Below are positions 52,589 to 60,923 of a stretch of 64,000 nt of DNA, in pieces (within the stretch, counting starts at the first letter, position 1; the number at the start of each line of letters is the position of its first letter). Position numbers and translations under genes: made by a program. The stretch spans positions 620,001 through 684,000 of the forward strand of contig NZ_SOAW01000001.1 in NCBI RefSeq assembly GCF_004364645.1, written 5' to 3'. This stretch comes from Naumannella halotolerans. GTDB lineage: Bacteria > Actinomycetota > Actinomycetes > Propionibacteriales > Propionibacteriaceae. The notes beneath the pieces are model-generated. The model was not told the origin of the DNA. It saw only the letters and a list, made by a program, of their open reading frames with translations, and did no database searches.

Positions 52589-53131
52589 TCAGGTGCCGAA
52601 CACCTCGGCCCAGCTCGGTGCCGCGGCGTCCCGGGCGCTGAGCTGTTCCGGCGGACGCTGCCAGGGCAGTGCCAGGAACGGATCGTCGTAGCGCACACCG
52701 ATGTCGGAGTCGGGGTCATGGGGGCGATCGATCCGGTAGCAGATGTCAGCCGGCTCCTCGCCGAGGACGACGAAGCCATGCAACAGGCCCGGGGGTATCC
52801 ACAGCGCTCGGAAGTCGATGTCGTCCAAACGGGTGGCGAAGTGTGCGCCGAACGTCGGTGAGTCCCGACGGGCGTCGACCACCACATCCCAGATGGCGCC
52901 CCGCGCACAGCGGACCAGTTTGGCCTCCCCGTCGCCGGAGCGGCCGTGCAGCCCCCGGAGCACACCGGGCTCCGACCTCGACTGCGAATCCTGATATCCC
53001 TCACCGAACGTGATCCCGGCAGCTGCGGCCGGCCCCGCGTCGAAGGTACGGGTGAAGAAGCCGCGGCCGTCACGATGTGGGGTGGGTTCGAGCACCAGGA
53101 CGCCGGGGATCGCTGTCGAGCTGATCTGCAC
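52589..53131 (-). CDS. rfbC: dTDP-4-dehydrorhamnose 3,5-epimerase family protein
   Basis: A 180-residue cupin-fold protein: PHRDGRGFFTRTF, YQDSQSRSEPGVLRGLHGR (catalytic His near 62), GAIWDVVVDARRDSPTFG, IPPGLLHGFVVLGEEPADICY. This is the RfbC signature, which inverts C-3 and C-5 of dTDP-4-keto-6-deoxyglucose on the way to rhamnose; other 3- or 5-epimerases share it. A GTG at 53131 is chosen as start with no clear ribosome site; a TAGCAT box lies upstream. Converges with the SDR gene. Confidence 0.82.
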   Translation of the reverse strand: MQISSTAIPGVLVLEPTPHRDGRGFFTRTFDAGPAAAAGITFGEGYQDSQSRSEPGVLRGLHGRSGDGEAKLVRCARGAIWDVVVDARRDSPTFGAHFATRLDDIDFRALWIPPGLLHGFVVLGEEPADICYRIDRPHDPDSDIGVRYDDPFLALPWQRPPEQLSARDAAAPSWAEVFGT

Positions 53132-53348
53132 GACGTCGATGATGCTACGTAGCCGCCCGTGCTCGCCAGTTCCTCGACCGGTCCCGGACAACCACGACGG
53201 TCGGCGCTGAGCGGTGACCGAACTCCGAATATCGGGGGAAAACCTCCACCGAGAATTCGAAAGTGCCACTATCAATTCCGGTGAGAGCGTCACCTGCTGA
53301 AAGCAGGCAATGGGCCCGGCGAACTCAGTTCAGAGCTGTCCCGGATCG

Positions 53349-53555
53349 TCACCGATTTCGCAGCACGCTCATGAGGGAGCTGACGATTTCGGCGGGTCTG
53401 CGATGCGGGCTGGATGCCAGTGCCCGCAAGCGGGCGGACAGTGGGGGAGACTGCAGGCGCGCGCAGGAACAAAGGCCGCAGTCGCTGCCGGGACGATAGT
53501 GTTCGTGGGCGTCTGAGGAGTGACCGCAAACGCACTGTTGCTGTCGGCTCATCAT
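53349..53555 (-). CDS. Small cysteine-rich protein, likely zinc-binding
   Basis: A 68-residue protein. Residues 7-33 carry CVCGHSSDAHEHYRPGSDC and CGLCSC: five or six Cys and three His in a compact pattern I have seen in short actinobacterial hypothetical proteins. The rest is basic and disordered. ATG at 53555 follows GAGGAA. Function unknown; structural zinc binding is inferred from the spacing. Flanked by 200-base gaps without genes. Confidence 0.65.
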   Translation of the reverse strand: MMSRQQQCVCGHSSDAHEHYRPGSDCGLCSCARLQSPPLSARLRALASSPHRRPAEIVSSLMSVLRNR

Positions 53556-53745
53556 TGATTCCTCATCGGTGGGGGATTTCCGAATTCCTCCACACTATCG
53601 GCAGGTGTACCGCGAATTCCATCGCCTCGCCATGTGACCTGGAATCTGTTTGCGCAAACACCAACCGAGATGAATTGGCCCGTTGTCGCTGCGAGCCGTC
53701 CGCTGTGACCGGGCGCGTTCCGGCCGGGCGTGTGTGCCGGTTCGG

Positions 53746-54573
53746 TCAGGCGCCGGTGACGCTGACTCCGGCGGGCAGGATCGCGTTGTCCGGGATGCCG
53801 ATGCCGTCGGCCCGGGCGGTCAACACCAACGGTCCCTCGTCGGTGATCGCGATCGTGTGCTCACTGTGGGCGCCACGGGACCCGTCGGCCGCCGACAGGG
53901 TCCAGCCGTCGTCCTCGCGGATGATCCGGTTGGTGGTCGCCAGCAGCCACGGCTCGATCGCCAGTACCAGGCCGGCCTCCAGAACCAGGCCGTGACGTGG
54001 TTTCCCGTCATTGGGTACGTGGGGGTCGCCGTGCATCGTCCGGCCGACACCGTGGCCGCCGAACTCCAGGTTCGTCCGGTAGCCCGCGCGCTTGGCCACC
54101 TTGCCGATGGCGGCCGAGATGTCACCCATCCGGTTGCCCAGAACGGCTGCCCGGATCCCGGCAGCCAGGGCACGCTGTGTGGTGTCGATCAGCTTCAGAT
54201 CCGCCGGAGCGGCCTCACCGACCACCACCGAGATGGCCGAGTCCGCGACCCAGCCGTCGACAGAGACCGCGAAGTCGAGCGACAACAGATCGCCGTCGGC
54301 CAATGTCCGGTCGTGCGGCAGGCCGTGCAGGACACCCTCGTTCACCGAGGTGCAGATCACGTGACCGAACGGGCTCGCCCCGAAGCTCGGGTGATAGTCG
54401 ATGTAGCACGACTCAGCACCGGCCTCGGCGATCCGCCGATGTGCCTCGGCGTCGATGTCCAGCAGGTTGTCACCCACCGACACCTCAGCAGCCAAGGCCG
54501 TCAGGGTGTCGGCGACGAAACGGCCGGCGGCTTCCATCTCGCGCAGTTCACTCGGGGTACGCAGTTCGATCAC
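53746..54573 (-). CDS. map: Type I methionine aminopeptidase
   Basis: A 275-residue enzyme that removes the initiator Met. All metal ligands are visible: Asp100 and Asp111 (LDFAVSVDGWVAD), His174 (GGHGVGR), Glu207 (AIEPWL) and Glu238 (AHSEHT). Length is about average for actinobacterial Map. It is leftward and divergent from the nitrilase gene, next to rplS rather than with secY/adk as in many bacteria; a second copy elsewhere is likely. Confidence 0.95.
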   Translation of the reverse strand: MIELRTPSELREMEAAGRFVADTLTALAAEVSVGDNLLDIDAEAHRRIAEAGAESCYIDYHPSFGASPFGHVICTSVNEGVLHGLPHDRTLADGDLLSLDFAVSVDGWVADSAISVVVGEAAPADLKLIDTTQRALAAGIRAAVLGNRMGDISAAIGKVAKRAGYRTNLEFGGHGVGRTMHGDPHVPNDGKPRHGLVLEAGLVLAIEPWLLATTNRIIREDDGWTLSAADGSRGAHSEHTIAITDEGPLVLTARADGIGIPDNAILPAGVSVTGA

Positions 54574-54709
54574 CGGACCATCCTAGGTCGTCCGGGGTAT
54601 CCGTTCACCCGGCCCGGTCGGGCAACCGGTCGTCCACGAGGCACCGGGCACGACCCCGTGGATTAGGCTCGGGAAGCGGGTACGGATCCACCGGACCGGG
54701 AGGGAAAAC

Positions 54710-55528
54710 ATGGAGCCGACTGCAGCCGACGGCACGCTTCGGGTGGCGGTGGCCCAGGTGACCAGCGGCCGCGAGCTGGACGAGAACCTCGAACTGCTGC
54801 GCCGAAGCTGCGACGAGGCAGCCGCCGGTGGTGCCCGGCTGGTGGTCTTCCCCGAAGCGATGATGCGCTCCTTCGGTCATCGCCTGGTCGACATCGCCGA
54901 GCCGCTCGACGGGCCGTGGGCCCGGGCGGTACGGCAGATCGCTGCCGACCACGGGCTGCTGGTGGTCGCCGGGATGTTCACCCCCGGAAGCCGTGGGCGG
55001 GTGCGGAACACGGTGTTGGCGACCGGACAGGGAGTCGAGGTCGCCTACGACAAGATCCACCTGTTCGACGCCTTCGGTTTCGCCGAATCCGACACCGTCG
55101 AGCCCGGATCGCAGGTGGTCACCTTCTCCTTCGCCGGTCTGACCTTCGGCCTCGCCACCTGTTACGACATCCGATTCCCCGGCTTGTTCTCCGCCCTGGC
55201 AGCGGCCGGCGCACAGGTGATCCTCGTCCCCGCCTCCTGGGGGTCGGGCGAGGGCAAGGCCGAGGCGTTCGGTCTGCTGGCCAGGGCGCGGGCGATGGAC
55301 ACCACCACCTATGTCGTGGCCTGCGACCAGGCGGATCCGGTGGCCCAGGGGTTGTCCGACGGCTCTGCGCCGACCGGGGTGGGGCACAGTGTGGTCGCCA
55401 ACCCCGATGGTTCAGTGCTGGTGTCGGCCGGCGCCGGGCCGCAGCTGCTCTTCGCCGATCTGTCCGCTGAGACCGTGTCCGCGGTACGCCGGACCCTCCC
55501 GGTGCTGGCCAACGCACACCAGTTCTGA
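54710..55528 (+). CDS. Carbon-nitrogen hydrolase (Nit/omega-amidase-like)
   Basis: A 272-residue nitrilase-superfamily enzyme with the catalytic triad Glu (VVFPEAMM), Lys (YDKIHLFDAFGF) and Cys (TCYDIRFPGLFSALA). KIHLFDAF and the RFPGLF context point to the deaminated-glutathione amidase/Nit1 group. It would hydrolyse an amide in the cytoplasm, perhaps of a damaged metabolite. The ATG follows GGGAGGG and TTAGGCT. Confidence 0.88.
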   Translation: MEPTAADGTLRVAVAQVTSGRELDENLELLRRSCDEAAAGGARLVVFPEAMMRSFGHRLVDIAEPLDGPWARAVRQIAADHGLLVVAGMFTPGSRGRVRNTVLATGQGVEVAYDKIHLFDAFGFAESDTVEPGSQVVTFSFAGLTFGLATCYDIRFPGLFSALAAAGAQVILVPASWGSGEGKAEAFGLLARARAMDTTTYVVACDQADPVAQGLSDGSAPTGVGHSVVANPDGSVLVSAGAGPQLLFADLSAETVSAVRRTLPVLANAHQF

Positions 55529-55670
55529 CCTCCTCGCGCCGCCGCGAGATCGGCCGCCCGCCCGGGGGTGACCTTGTCGGGGCGGGAGTGGCTCGTGGGT
55601 TGGGTACCCGAGGCAGGCAGAGGGCTGCGAAGTCCTCGGCGCCCCGGTCGGTGAGTTCGCTCGCTGCGAT

Positions 55671-55699
55671 TTCTCCTGCAGCCGCAGGCGTGGCAGAAT
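55671..55699 (+). promoter_or_regulatory. Putative rplS promoter
   Basis: TTTCTC at about 55670-55675 and CAGAAT at 55694-55699 with about 18 bases between lie about 113 bases upstream of rplS. The 283-base gap holds no gene. Confidence 0.4.
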
Positions 55700-55811
55700 G
55701 AGTCGCTGTTGCCCACACCACCGCTCCTGCCACAGGGGGATCGTCCGGCGGGTGGGCCCATCGAATTCGAAGATGCGACCAGGTGACCCGTGGCACCGGT
55801 GAGGATGAGAG

Positions 55812-56159
55812 ATGAACAAGCTGATCGAGGCGGCAGTCCAGCCGGCCCTGCGTACCGACATTCCCCAGTTCCGTGCAGGCGACTCGGTGAAGGTGCACGT
55901 GAAGGTCGTCGAGGGCAACCGCTCCCGTGTCCAGGTGTTCGCCGGTGTGGTGATCGCCAAGAACGGTGGCGGCATCTCGGAGTCCTTCACCGTCCGCAAG
56001 GTCAGCTTCGGCGTCGGCGTGGAGCGTACCTTCCCGCTGCACAGCCCGATCATCGACAAGATCGAGGTCGAGCGCCGTGGCGACGTCCGTCGCGCGAAGC
56101 TGTACTACCTGCGCGGTCTGCGCGGCAAGGCTGCGAAGATCAAGGAGAAGCGGGACTGA
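55812..56159 (+). CDS. rplS: 50S ribosomal protein L19
   Basis: A 115-residue ribosomal protein of the 30S-50S interface: [56 protein letters not shown] and [18 protein letters not shown]. Normal length. It usually follows trmD and rimM; here it is 21 kb from rimM. An ATG start with GAGATG ahead. Convergent with the AlkB-like gene. Confidence 0.98.
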   Translation: MNKLIEAAVQPALRTDIPQFRAGDSVKVHVKVVEGNRSRVQVFAGVVIAKNGGGISESFTVRKVSFGVGVERTFPLHSPIIDKIEVERRGDVRRAKLYYLRGLRGKAAKIKEKRD

Positions 56160-56167
56160 CCTCCTGC

Positions 56168-56794
56168 TCACCGCACATCGGCGACCCGGTACTGGACACT
56201 GATCCTGGACCGGGTCGCTTCGTGCATCTTGGGCACACAGTGATCCCAGGTCCGCTGGCAGCTGCCGCCCATCACCACCACATCCCCCGAGCTCATCGGC
56301 ACCTGTAGTCCGCGACCGCCGCCGCGCGGACGCAGCGCGAGTCGGCGTACTCCCCCGAGGGAGACGATCACCACCATCGTGTCCTCACCGGCGCTGCGGC
56401 CGATCCGATCACCGTGCCAGGCCACCGAGTCGCGTCCGTTGCGGTACAGGCACAGACCGGCGCTGACGAAGTCCTCGCCCAGTTCCGGGCGGTAGTGCGC
56501 CGACAGCTCGCTGCGCATCCGCTCCAGCATCGGGTGCGGCCATCGGTCCTGCGGCCCGTGGAAGCTCAGCAGTCGCGGGACGTCGATCACCCGGTCGTAC
56601 ATCTGACGCCGTTCGCCGTACCAGGGGACACGCTCGCTCAACTGCTCCATCAGCAGATCGGGACGGATCACCCAGCCGGGTCGCAGGTCGAGCCAGGCCC
56701 CTCGGCCGAGCTGTCGACGGTGCAGGCCGTCGGCGTAGGGGTTCAGGTCGGGCGCGGCTGCGGTGAGGTCGTCGAACAGCGACATCTGGCTCAT
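56168..56794 (-). CDS. AlkB-like 2OG-Fe(II) dioxygenase
   Basis: A 208-residue protein. The Fe/2-oxoglutarate site is AWHGDRIGR (HxD near 128), WDHCVPKMH (second His) and RSRISVQYR (2OG-binding Arg). LCLYRNGRDSV is also typical of AlkB. It should repair alkylated bases by oxidative demethylation. ATG start at 56794. Convergent with rplS by eight bases; divergent from lepB. Confidence 0.9.
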   Translation of the reverse strand: MSQMSLFDDLTAAAPDLNPYADGLHRRQLGRGAWLDLRPGWVIRPDLLMEQLSERVPWYGERRQMYDRVIDVPRLLSFHGPQDRWPHPMLERMRSELSAHYRPELGEDFVSAGLCLYRNGRDSVAWHGDRIGRSAGEDTMVVIVSLGGVRRLALRPRGGGRGLQVPMSSGDVVVMGGSCQRTWDHCVPKMHEATRSRISVQYRVADVR

Positions 56795-57017
56795 GCGCCA
56801 AGTCTAACCCGGAGTCGAACAGATGTTCGATATTTGTCCGTCGTGGGTCGAATCCTCCGCGGTGGCCCTCGTCGGGACCCGCGGATCGGCTCCGGTGGAT
56901 GCTCGGAATTCGGTCCCAGGGTCTACGCTGTCGTGGGCGGCTGCGGACCCTCGGCGGGGACGCGGTCGCCGCGGACACGTCCGCACGGACGGGGTGGACA
57001 ACGATGAAGGGCGGCGG

Positions 57018-57800
57018 GTGAGCGGCACGGTGAGGGCGAATCGCGGCTCGGCGGAGAAGACGTCCTTCGGACGGTCGACGCTGAGATTCCTGCGGGAGTT
57101 GGTGATCGTCGTGATCGGCGCACTGGTCCTCTCCGGGGTGCTCCGGGCCTTCGTGGCGCAACCGTTCCTGATCCCCTCGCCGTCGATGGAGAACACCCTG
57201 CTGATCGGCGATCGGGTGGTGGTGCAGAAGATCGGCGACTACCAGCGCGGTGACATCATCGTGTTCAAGGATCCCGGCGGATGGTTGCAGGGCCAGGAGA
57301 CTCCCGAGCGCGGCCCCGCGGGCAAGGTGCTGGAGTTCTTCGGGGTCCTTCCCGACACCAGCGACGACCACCTGATCAAACGCGTGATCGGGATGCCCGG
57401 TGACAACGTCGCCTGCTGTGACGCCGATGGCCGGTTGACGGTCAACGGGGTGTCCCTGGACGAGGACGAGTACCTCTATCGCTCCGGCGGGACCCCGATC
57501 GCGCCGTCCCGGCTGCCGTTCGACGTGGTGGTGCCGGCCGGCCACCTGTTCGTCATGGGTGATCATCGCAACGTCAGCGCCGACTCCCGCTGCCACCTCG
57601 ACGAGGAGGGGACCGGTGACTATCCCGGTGCGGCTGCCTTCGTACCCCAGTCCGACGTGGTCGGCACGGCGTGGGTGATCGTCGCGCCGTTCGACCGATG
57701 GCGAACCTTCTCCACCCCCGAGGCCTTCGCCCAGATCCCCCCGCCGTCCGAGCCCGCTCCGGAAGAAGGAGTGATCTCGACCGAAGTGGTCGGGTGCTGA
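57018..57800 (+). CDS. lepB: Signal peptidase I
   Basis: A 260-residue membrane protease. One N-terminal helix (about 20-42), then the catalytic Ser56 in PSPSMENTL, Lys121 in LIKRVIGMPGD and GDHRNVSADSR. It removes signal peptides outside the membrane. The GTG at 57018 is chosen after GAAGGG; a GTG at 56994 would add eight residues. The protein ends in VVGC. Its stop abuts rnhB. The lepB-rnhB-DUF2469-yraN-comM-dprA order is the usual one. Confidence 0.95.
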   Translation: MSGTVRANRGSAEKTSFGRSTLRFLRELVIVVIGALVLSGVLRAFVAQPFLIPSPSMENTLLIGDRVVVQKIGDYQRGDIIVFKDPGGWLQGQETPERGPAGKVLEFFGVLPDTSDDHLIKRVIGMPGDNVACCDADGRLTVNGVSLDEDEYLYRSGGTPIAPSRLPFDVVVPAGHLFVMGDHRNVSADSRCHLDEEGTGDYPGAAAFVPQSDVVGTAWVIVAPFDRWRTFSTPEAFAQIPPPSEPAPEEGVISTEVVGC

Positions 57801-58538
57801 ATGAGCGCCGGGCGGTCCGAGCGGCTGGCTGGCCAGCGGCCCTGGTTGGTACGGCGGGACAGCGGTCTCTACGGCTATGAACGCGCCCTCGGCAGGGCGG
57901 GTCTCGCACCGGTGGCCGGCGCCGACGAGGCCGGTCGCGGTGCCTGTGCCGGCCCCCTGGTCGCGGCGGCGGTGATCCTCTCCCCGGACCGCTCGCGGCA
58001 GATCACCGGGTTGAAGGACTCCAAGTTGATGACCGCCAAGGCGCGGGACCGCGCCTATGACGAGATCCGTTCCAAGGCGCTGGACTGGTCGGTGGTGGCG
58101 GTCGGTTCGGCCGAGTGTGACCGTCTGGGAATGCATGTGGCCAACATCCAGGCGCTGCGGCGTGCCGTCCTGCGCCTGGAGCGCCGCCCCGAATTCGTCA
58201 TCACCGACGGGTTCGGCGTGGACGGCATCGGCGCTCCCGGATTGGCCATGTGGAAAGGGGATCGAGTGGCGGCCTGCGTCGCCGCCGCGTCGGTGATCGC
58301 CAAGGTCACCCGGGACCGGATCATGACCGAGCTGGCGCAGACCTACCCCGCCTACGGGTTCGAGGTGCACAAGGGGTACTGCACCGCCGAGCACCAGGCC
58401 GCCTTGGACCGGTTGGGTCCCTGTGTCGAACACCGCCGACGATTCGACAATGTGGTCGCCGCCGAGCGTGCGACACAGTCGCGGCCGGCCGTCGATCGCA
58501 CCGGGCACGACGAGACGCGACTAGAGTGGCAGCGATGA
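57801..58538 (+). CDS. rnhB: Ribonuclease HII
   Basis: A 245-residue enzyme that nicks RNA in RNA-DNA hybrids and at misincorporated ribonucleotides. Catalytic Asp42 and Glu43 in GADEAGRGACAGPL, later FVITDGFGVDG, KGDRVAACVAAASVIAKVTRD and HKGYCTAEHQAAL. The N-terminus is about 25 residues longer than usual. ATG at 57801, directly after the lepB stop. Confidence 0.96.
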   Translation: MSAGRSERLAGQRPWLVRRDSGLYGYERALGRAGLAPVAGADEAGRGACAGPLVAAAVILSPDRSRQITGLKDSKLMTAKARDRAYDEIRSKALDWSVVAVGSAECDRLGMHVANIQALRRAVLRLERRPEFVITDGFGVDGIGAPGLAMWKGDRVAACVAAASVIAKVTRDRIMTELAQTYPAYGFEVHKGYCTAEHQAALDRLGPCVEHRRRFDNVVAAERATQSRPAVDRTGHDETRLEWQR

Positions 58539-58843
58539 GCACCGACGACCTCGACGCCTACGAGAGCGAACTCGAACTGCAGCTGTACCGCGAGTACCGC
58601 GATGTGGTGCGTCTGTTCACCTACGCGGTGGAGACCGAACGCCGGTTCTATCTCTGCAACGCCATCGACCTGAAGGTACGGACCGAGGGAGGCGACGTCT
58701 ACTACGAGGTCTCCATGGGTGACGCGTGGGTGTGGGACATCTATCGGCCGGCCCGGTTCGTGAAGAACGCCAAGGTGTTGACCTTCCGGGACGTGTCGAT
58801 CGAGGAGATCACCCACTCCGACCTCGAGGTCCCCGAGAAGTAG
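58535..58843 (+). CDS. DUF2469 family protein
   Basis: A 102-residue acidic protein, conserved only in actinobacteria: ELELQLYREYRDVVRLFTYAVETERRFYLCN and VSMGDAWVWDIYRPARFVKNAKV (core MGDAWVWDIYRPARF). No function is known. It overlaps rnhB by four bases (ATGA). A small hairpin and two DnaA-box-like sequences follow. Confidence 0.95.
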   Translation: MSTDDLDAYESELELQLYREYRDVVRLFTYAVETERRFYLCNAIDLKVRTEGGDVYYEVSMGDAWVWDIYRPARFVKNAKVLTFRDVSIEEITHSDLEVPEK

Positions 58844-58860
58844 CCCCCGGCAGGCGGGGG
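58844..58860 (+). terminator. Short hairpin after DUF2469
   Basis: CCCCCG at 58844-58849 pairs with CGGGGG at 58855-58860 around a 5-base loop, directly after the stop. Short but GC-only; a weak terminator. Confidence 0.4.
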
Positions 58861-58886
58861 GTGGCGGGTCGACGCCCGGCGCGGGC

Positions 58887-58924
58887 TTTTCCACAGCCGG
58901 CCGGACCTCTCGCTGTTGTCCACA
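58887..58924. promoter_or_regulatory. Pair of DnaA-box-like 9-mers
   Basis: TTTTCCACA at 58887-58895 and TTGTCCACA at 58916-58924. The second equals the actinobacterial DnaA-box consensus. They lie in the 130-base gap between DUF2469 and yraN and might titrate DnaA or regulate yraN-comM-dprA. Confidence 0.4.
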
Positions 58925-58974
58925 GATCGGCCTGAGTTCGGTCCAGGCCCCTGGTCGGTGCCGATGGTCTGAGC

Positions 58975-59322
58975 ATGAATCGGGCGGAACTGGGACAGTT
59001 CGGGGAGGATGTCGCGGTGCGCTTCCTGCAGGCGCACGGATGGACCGTGGTCGAGCGCAACTGGCGATGTCGCAGCGGTGAGATCGACATCATTGCCCGC
59101 GATGGCGGGCTCTTCGTCTTCTGTGAGGTGAAGGCGCGCTCGGGTGCCGGTTTCGGCGACCCTTTGGAGGCGGTGACCAGGGCGAAGCTGCAGCGGCTGC
59201 GGGAGCTGGTCGGGCACTGGCTGGGGGCGTATCCGGGTCCTCGGCAGGTACGGATCGACGCGATCGCAGTGATCGCCGGGGACGATCAGCTGCTGCTGCG
59301 GCATGTGCGAGGGATCGCCTGA
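58975..59322 (+). CDS. UPF0102/YraN family nuclease-fold protein
   Basis: A 115-residue protein with the YraN pattern GQFGEDVAVRFLQAHGWTVVERNWRC, GEIDIIARDGGLFVFCEVKAR (E-D-ExK of a restriction-like fold) and KLQRLRELVGHWL. It may be a Holliday-junction-resolvase-type nuclease; the function is not proven in the family. Its stop overlaps the comM start. Upstream of comM and dprA as usual. Confidence 0.93.
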   Translation: MNRAELGQFGEDVAVRFLQAHGWTVVERNWRCRSGEIDIIARDGGLFVFCEVKARSGAGFGDPLEAVTRAKLQRLRELVGHWLGAYPGPRQVRIDAIAVIAGDDQLLLRHVRGIA

Positions 59323-60923
59323 TGGGGCAGGTATGCACGGCATGGTCGGTGGCGTTGTTGGGCATGAGCGGCCAGATGGTGGAGATCGAAGTCTCGGTCG
59401 GCAGCGGGTTGCCACGCACGGTGCTGGTGGGCCTGCCCGATGCTGCCCTGTACGAAGCGCGTGACCGATGCCGGGCGGCGGTGTCGAACTGCGGACTGCA
59501 ATGGCCGGTCGCCCTGACCACGATCAATCTGACACCGGCATCGTTGCCGAAGGCCGGCTCCCATTACGACCTGGGGATCGTCGCGGCGGTCCTGTGCGCG
59601 ACCGGGGTGGGGGAGCGGGCTCAGGCAGAGCGGACGGTCTTCCTCGGTGAGCTCGGCCTGGATGGCCGGGTACGGCCGACCAGGGGAGTGCTGCCGGCAT
59701 TGATGGCTGCCCGGACCAACGGCTTCGAGCGGGCCGTGGTGGCCGCTGCCCAATTGCCCGAGGCGACCTTGGTCGACGGGATCGCCGTGCACGCGGTGGC
59801 CGATCTCGAGGGCCTGGTCGGTCTGCTGCGAGGAGGCCCCGGTGAGTGCGTTGCCGCGGCACCCGCCGAGGACGAGGAGACCGCCGAGACGGTCGGCGAC
59901 CTCGGCGACGTGGTGGGCCAGTTGCAGGCGCGGTGGGCCCTGGAGGTGGCAGCGGCGGGGCGACACCACCTGTTCTTCAGCGGCCCCCCGGGCGTGGGCA
60001 AGACCATGCTGGCCGAACGCCTGCCCGGCATCCTGCCGGAGCTGAGCGCTGGCCAGGCCTTGGAAGTGCTGGCGATCCGGTCGATCTCCGGTCTGCCGAT
60101 TGATCATCGGCTGCCGCGTCGCCCACCCTTCGCCGGCCCGCACCACAACGCCTCGGTGGCCAGCATGGTCGGTGGCGGCTCACGGATCGCCGCGCCCGGA
60201 GCGGTCTCGATGGCTCATCACGGCGTGCTGTTCCTGGACGAGGCAGCAGAGTTCAGCCCACGGGTTCTGGATGCCCTGCGGACACCGCTGGAGACTGGCA
60301 GTGTGACCCTGGCCCGCTCCGCCGGGCAGGTCACCTATCCGGCGCGGTTCCAGCTGATCATGGCGGCCAATCCCTGTCCTTGCGGGCAGTCCGGTCAGCT
60401 CGGCGGCCGATGCCAGTGCACGCCGACGGTCGTGCGGCGCTACCGCAGCCGGCTGTCCGGTCCGGTGCTGGACCGGATCGACATCCAGACCACATTGCAT
60501 CCCGTCGGTCCGGCAGTGCTGTCGGCCACCGATCACCGGGCGGAGTCCTCGGCGGTCGTCGCCGACCGCGTGCGCGAGGCACGGGCACGTCAATTGCACC
60601 GGCTGCGCGCGACACCGTGGCTGACCAACGCCGAGGCATCCGGTGCCTGGATCCGCCGGCACTGGCCACCACCGGCCGAACCGGGGCTGCTGAGCGCGCA
60701 GATCCGGCGCGGCGCCATCAGTGCCCGAGGCGCGGAGAAGGTGGTCCGGCTCTCCTGGACCATCGCCGATCTGGGCGGGCATGACCGGCCGACCCGTGCA
60801 GATCTGCAACTCGCATTGGCCCTGCGGCGCGGTGACGACGTCCAGCGGGTCGTCGATGCCGAACACTCGGTTGTCGCTGCCGATCACGCAGTCGTCGATC
60901 CGGGACGAGGGGCGGTGTCATGA
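59322..60923 (+). CDS. comM: YifB/ComM family Mg-chelatase-like AAA+ ATPase
   Basis: A 533-residue protein. The N-terminal Lon-like/ChlI part has SGLPRTVLVGLPDAALYEARDR (core VGLPDAALYEARDR). Walker A is GPPGVGKTM near 222, Walker B GVLFLDEAAEFSP, and the zinc-like NPCPCGQSGQLGGRCQC follows. ComM is a hexameric helicase that aids branch migration in transformation and recombination. Ends overlapping dprA by four bases. Confidence 0.93.
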   Translation: MGQVCTAWSVALLGMSGQMVEIEVSVGSGLPRTVLVGLPDAALYEARDRCRAAVSNCGLQWPVALTTINLTPASLPKAGSHYDLGIVAAVLCATGVGERAQAERTVFLGELGLDGRVRPTRGVLPALMAARTNGFERAVVAAAQLPEATLVDGIAVHAVADLEGLVGLLRGGPGECVAAAPAEDEETAETVGDLGDVVGQLQARWALEVAAAGRHHLFFSGPPGVGKTMLAERLPGILPELSAGQALEVLAIRSISGLPIDHRLPRRPPFAGPHHNASVASMVGGGSRIAAPGAVSMAHHGVLFLDEAAEFSPRVLDALRTPLETGSVTLARSAGQVTYPARFQLIMAANPCPCGQSGQLGGRCQCTPTVVRRYRSRLSGPVLDRIDIQTTLHPVGPAVLSATDHRAESSAVVADRVREARARQLHRLRATPWLTNAEASGAWIRRHWPPPAEPGLLSAQIRRGAISARGAEKVVRLSWTIADLGGHDRPTRADLQLALALRRGDDVQRVVDAEHSVVAADHAVVDPGRGAVS

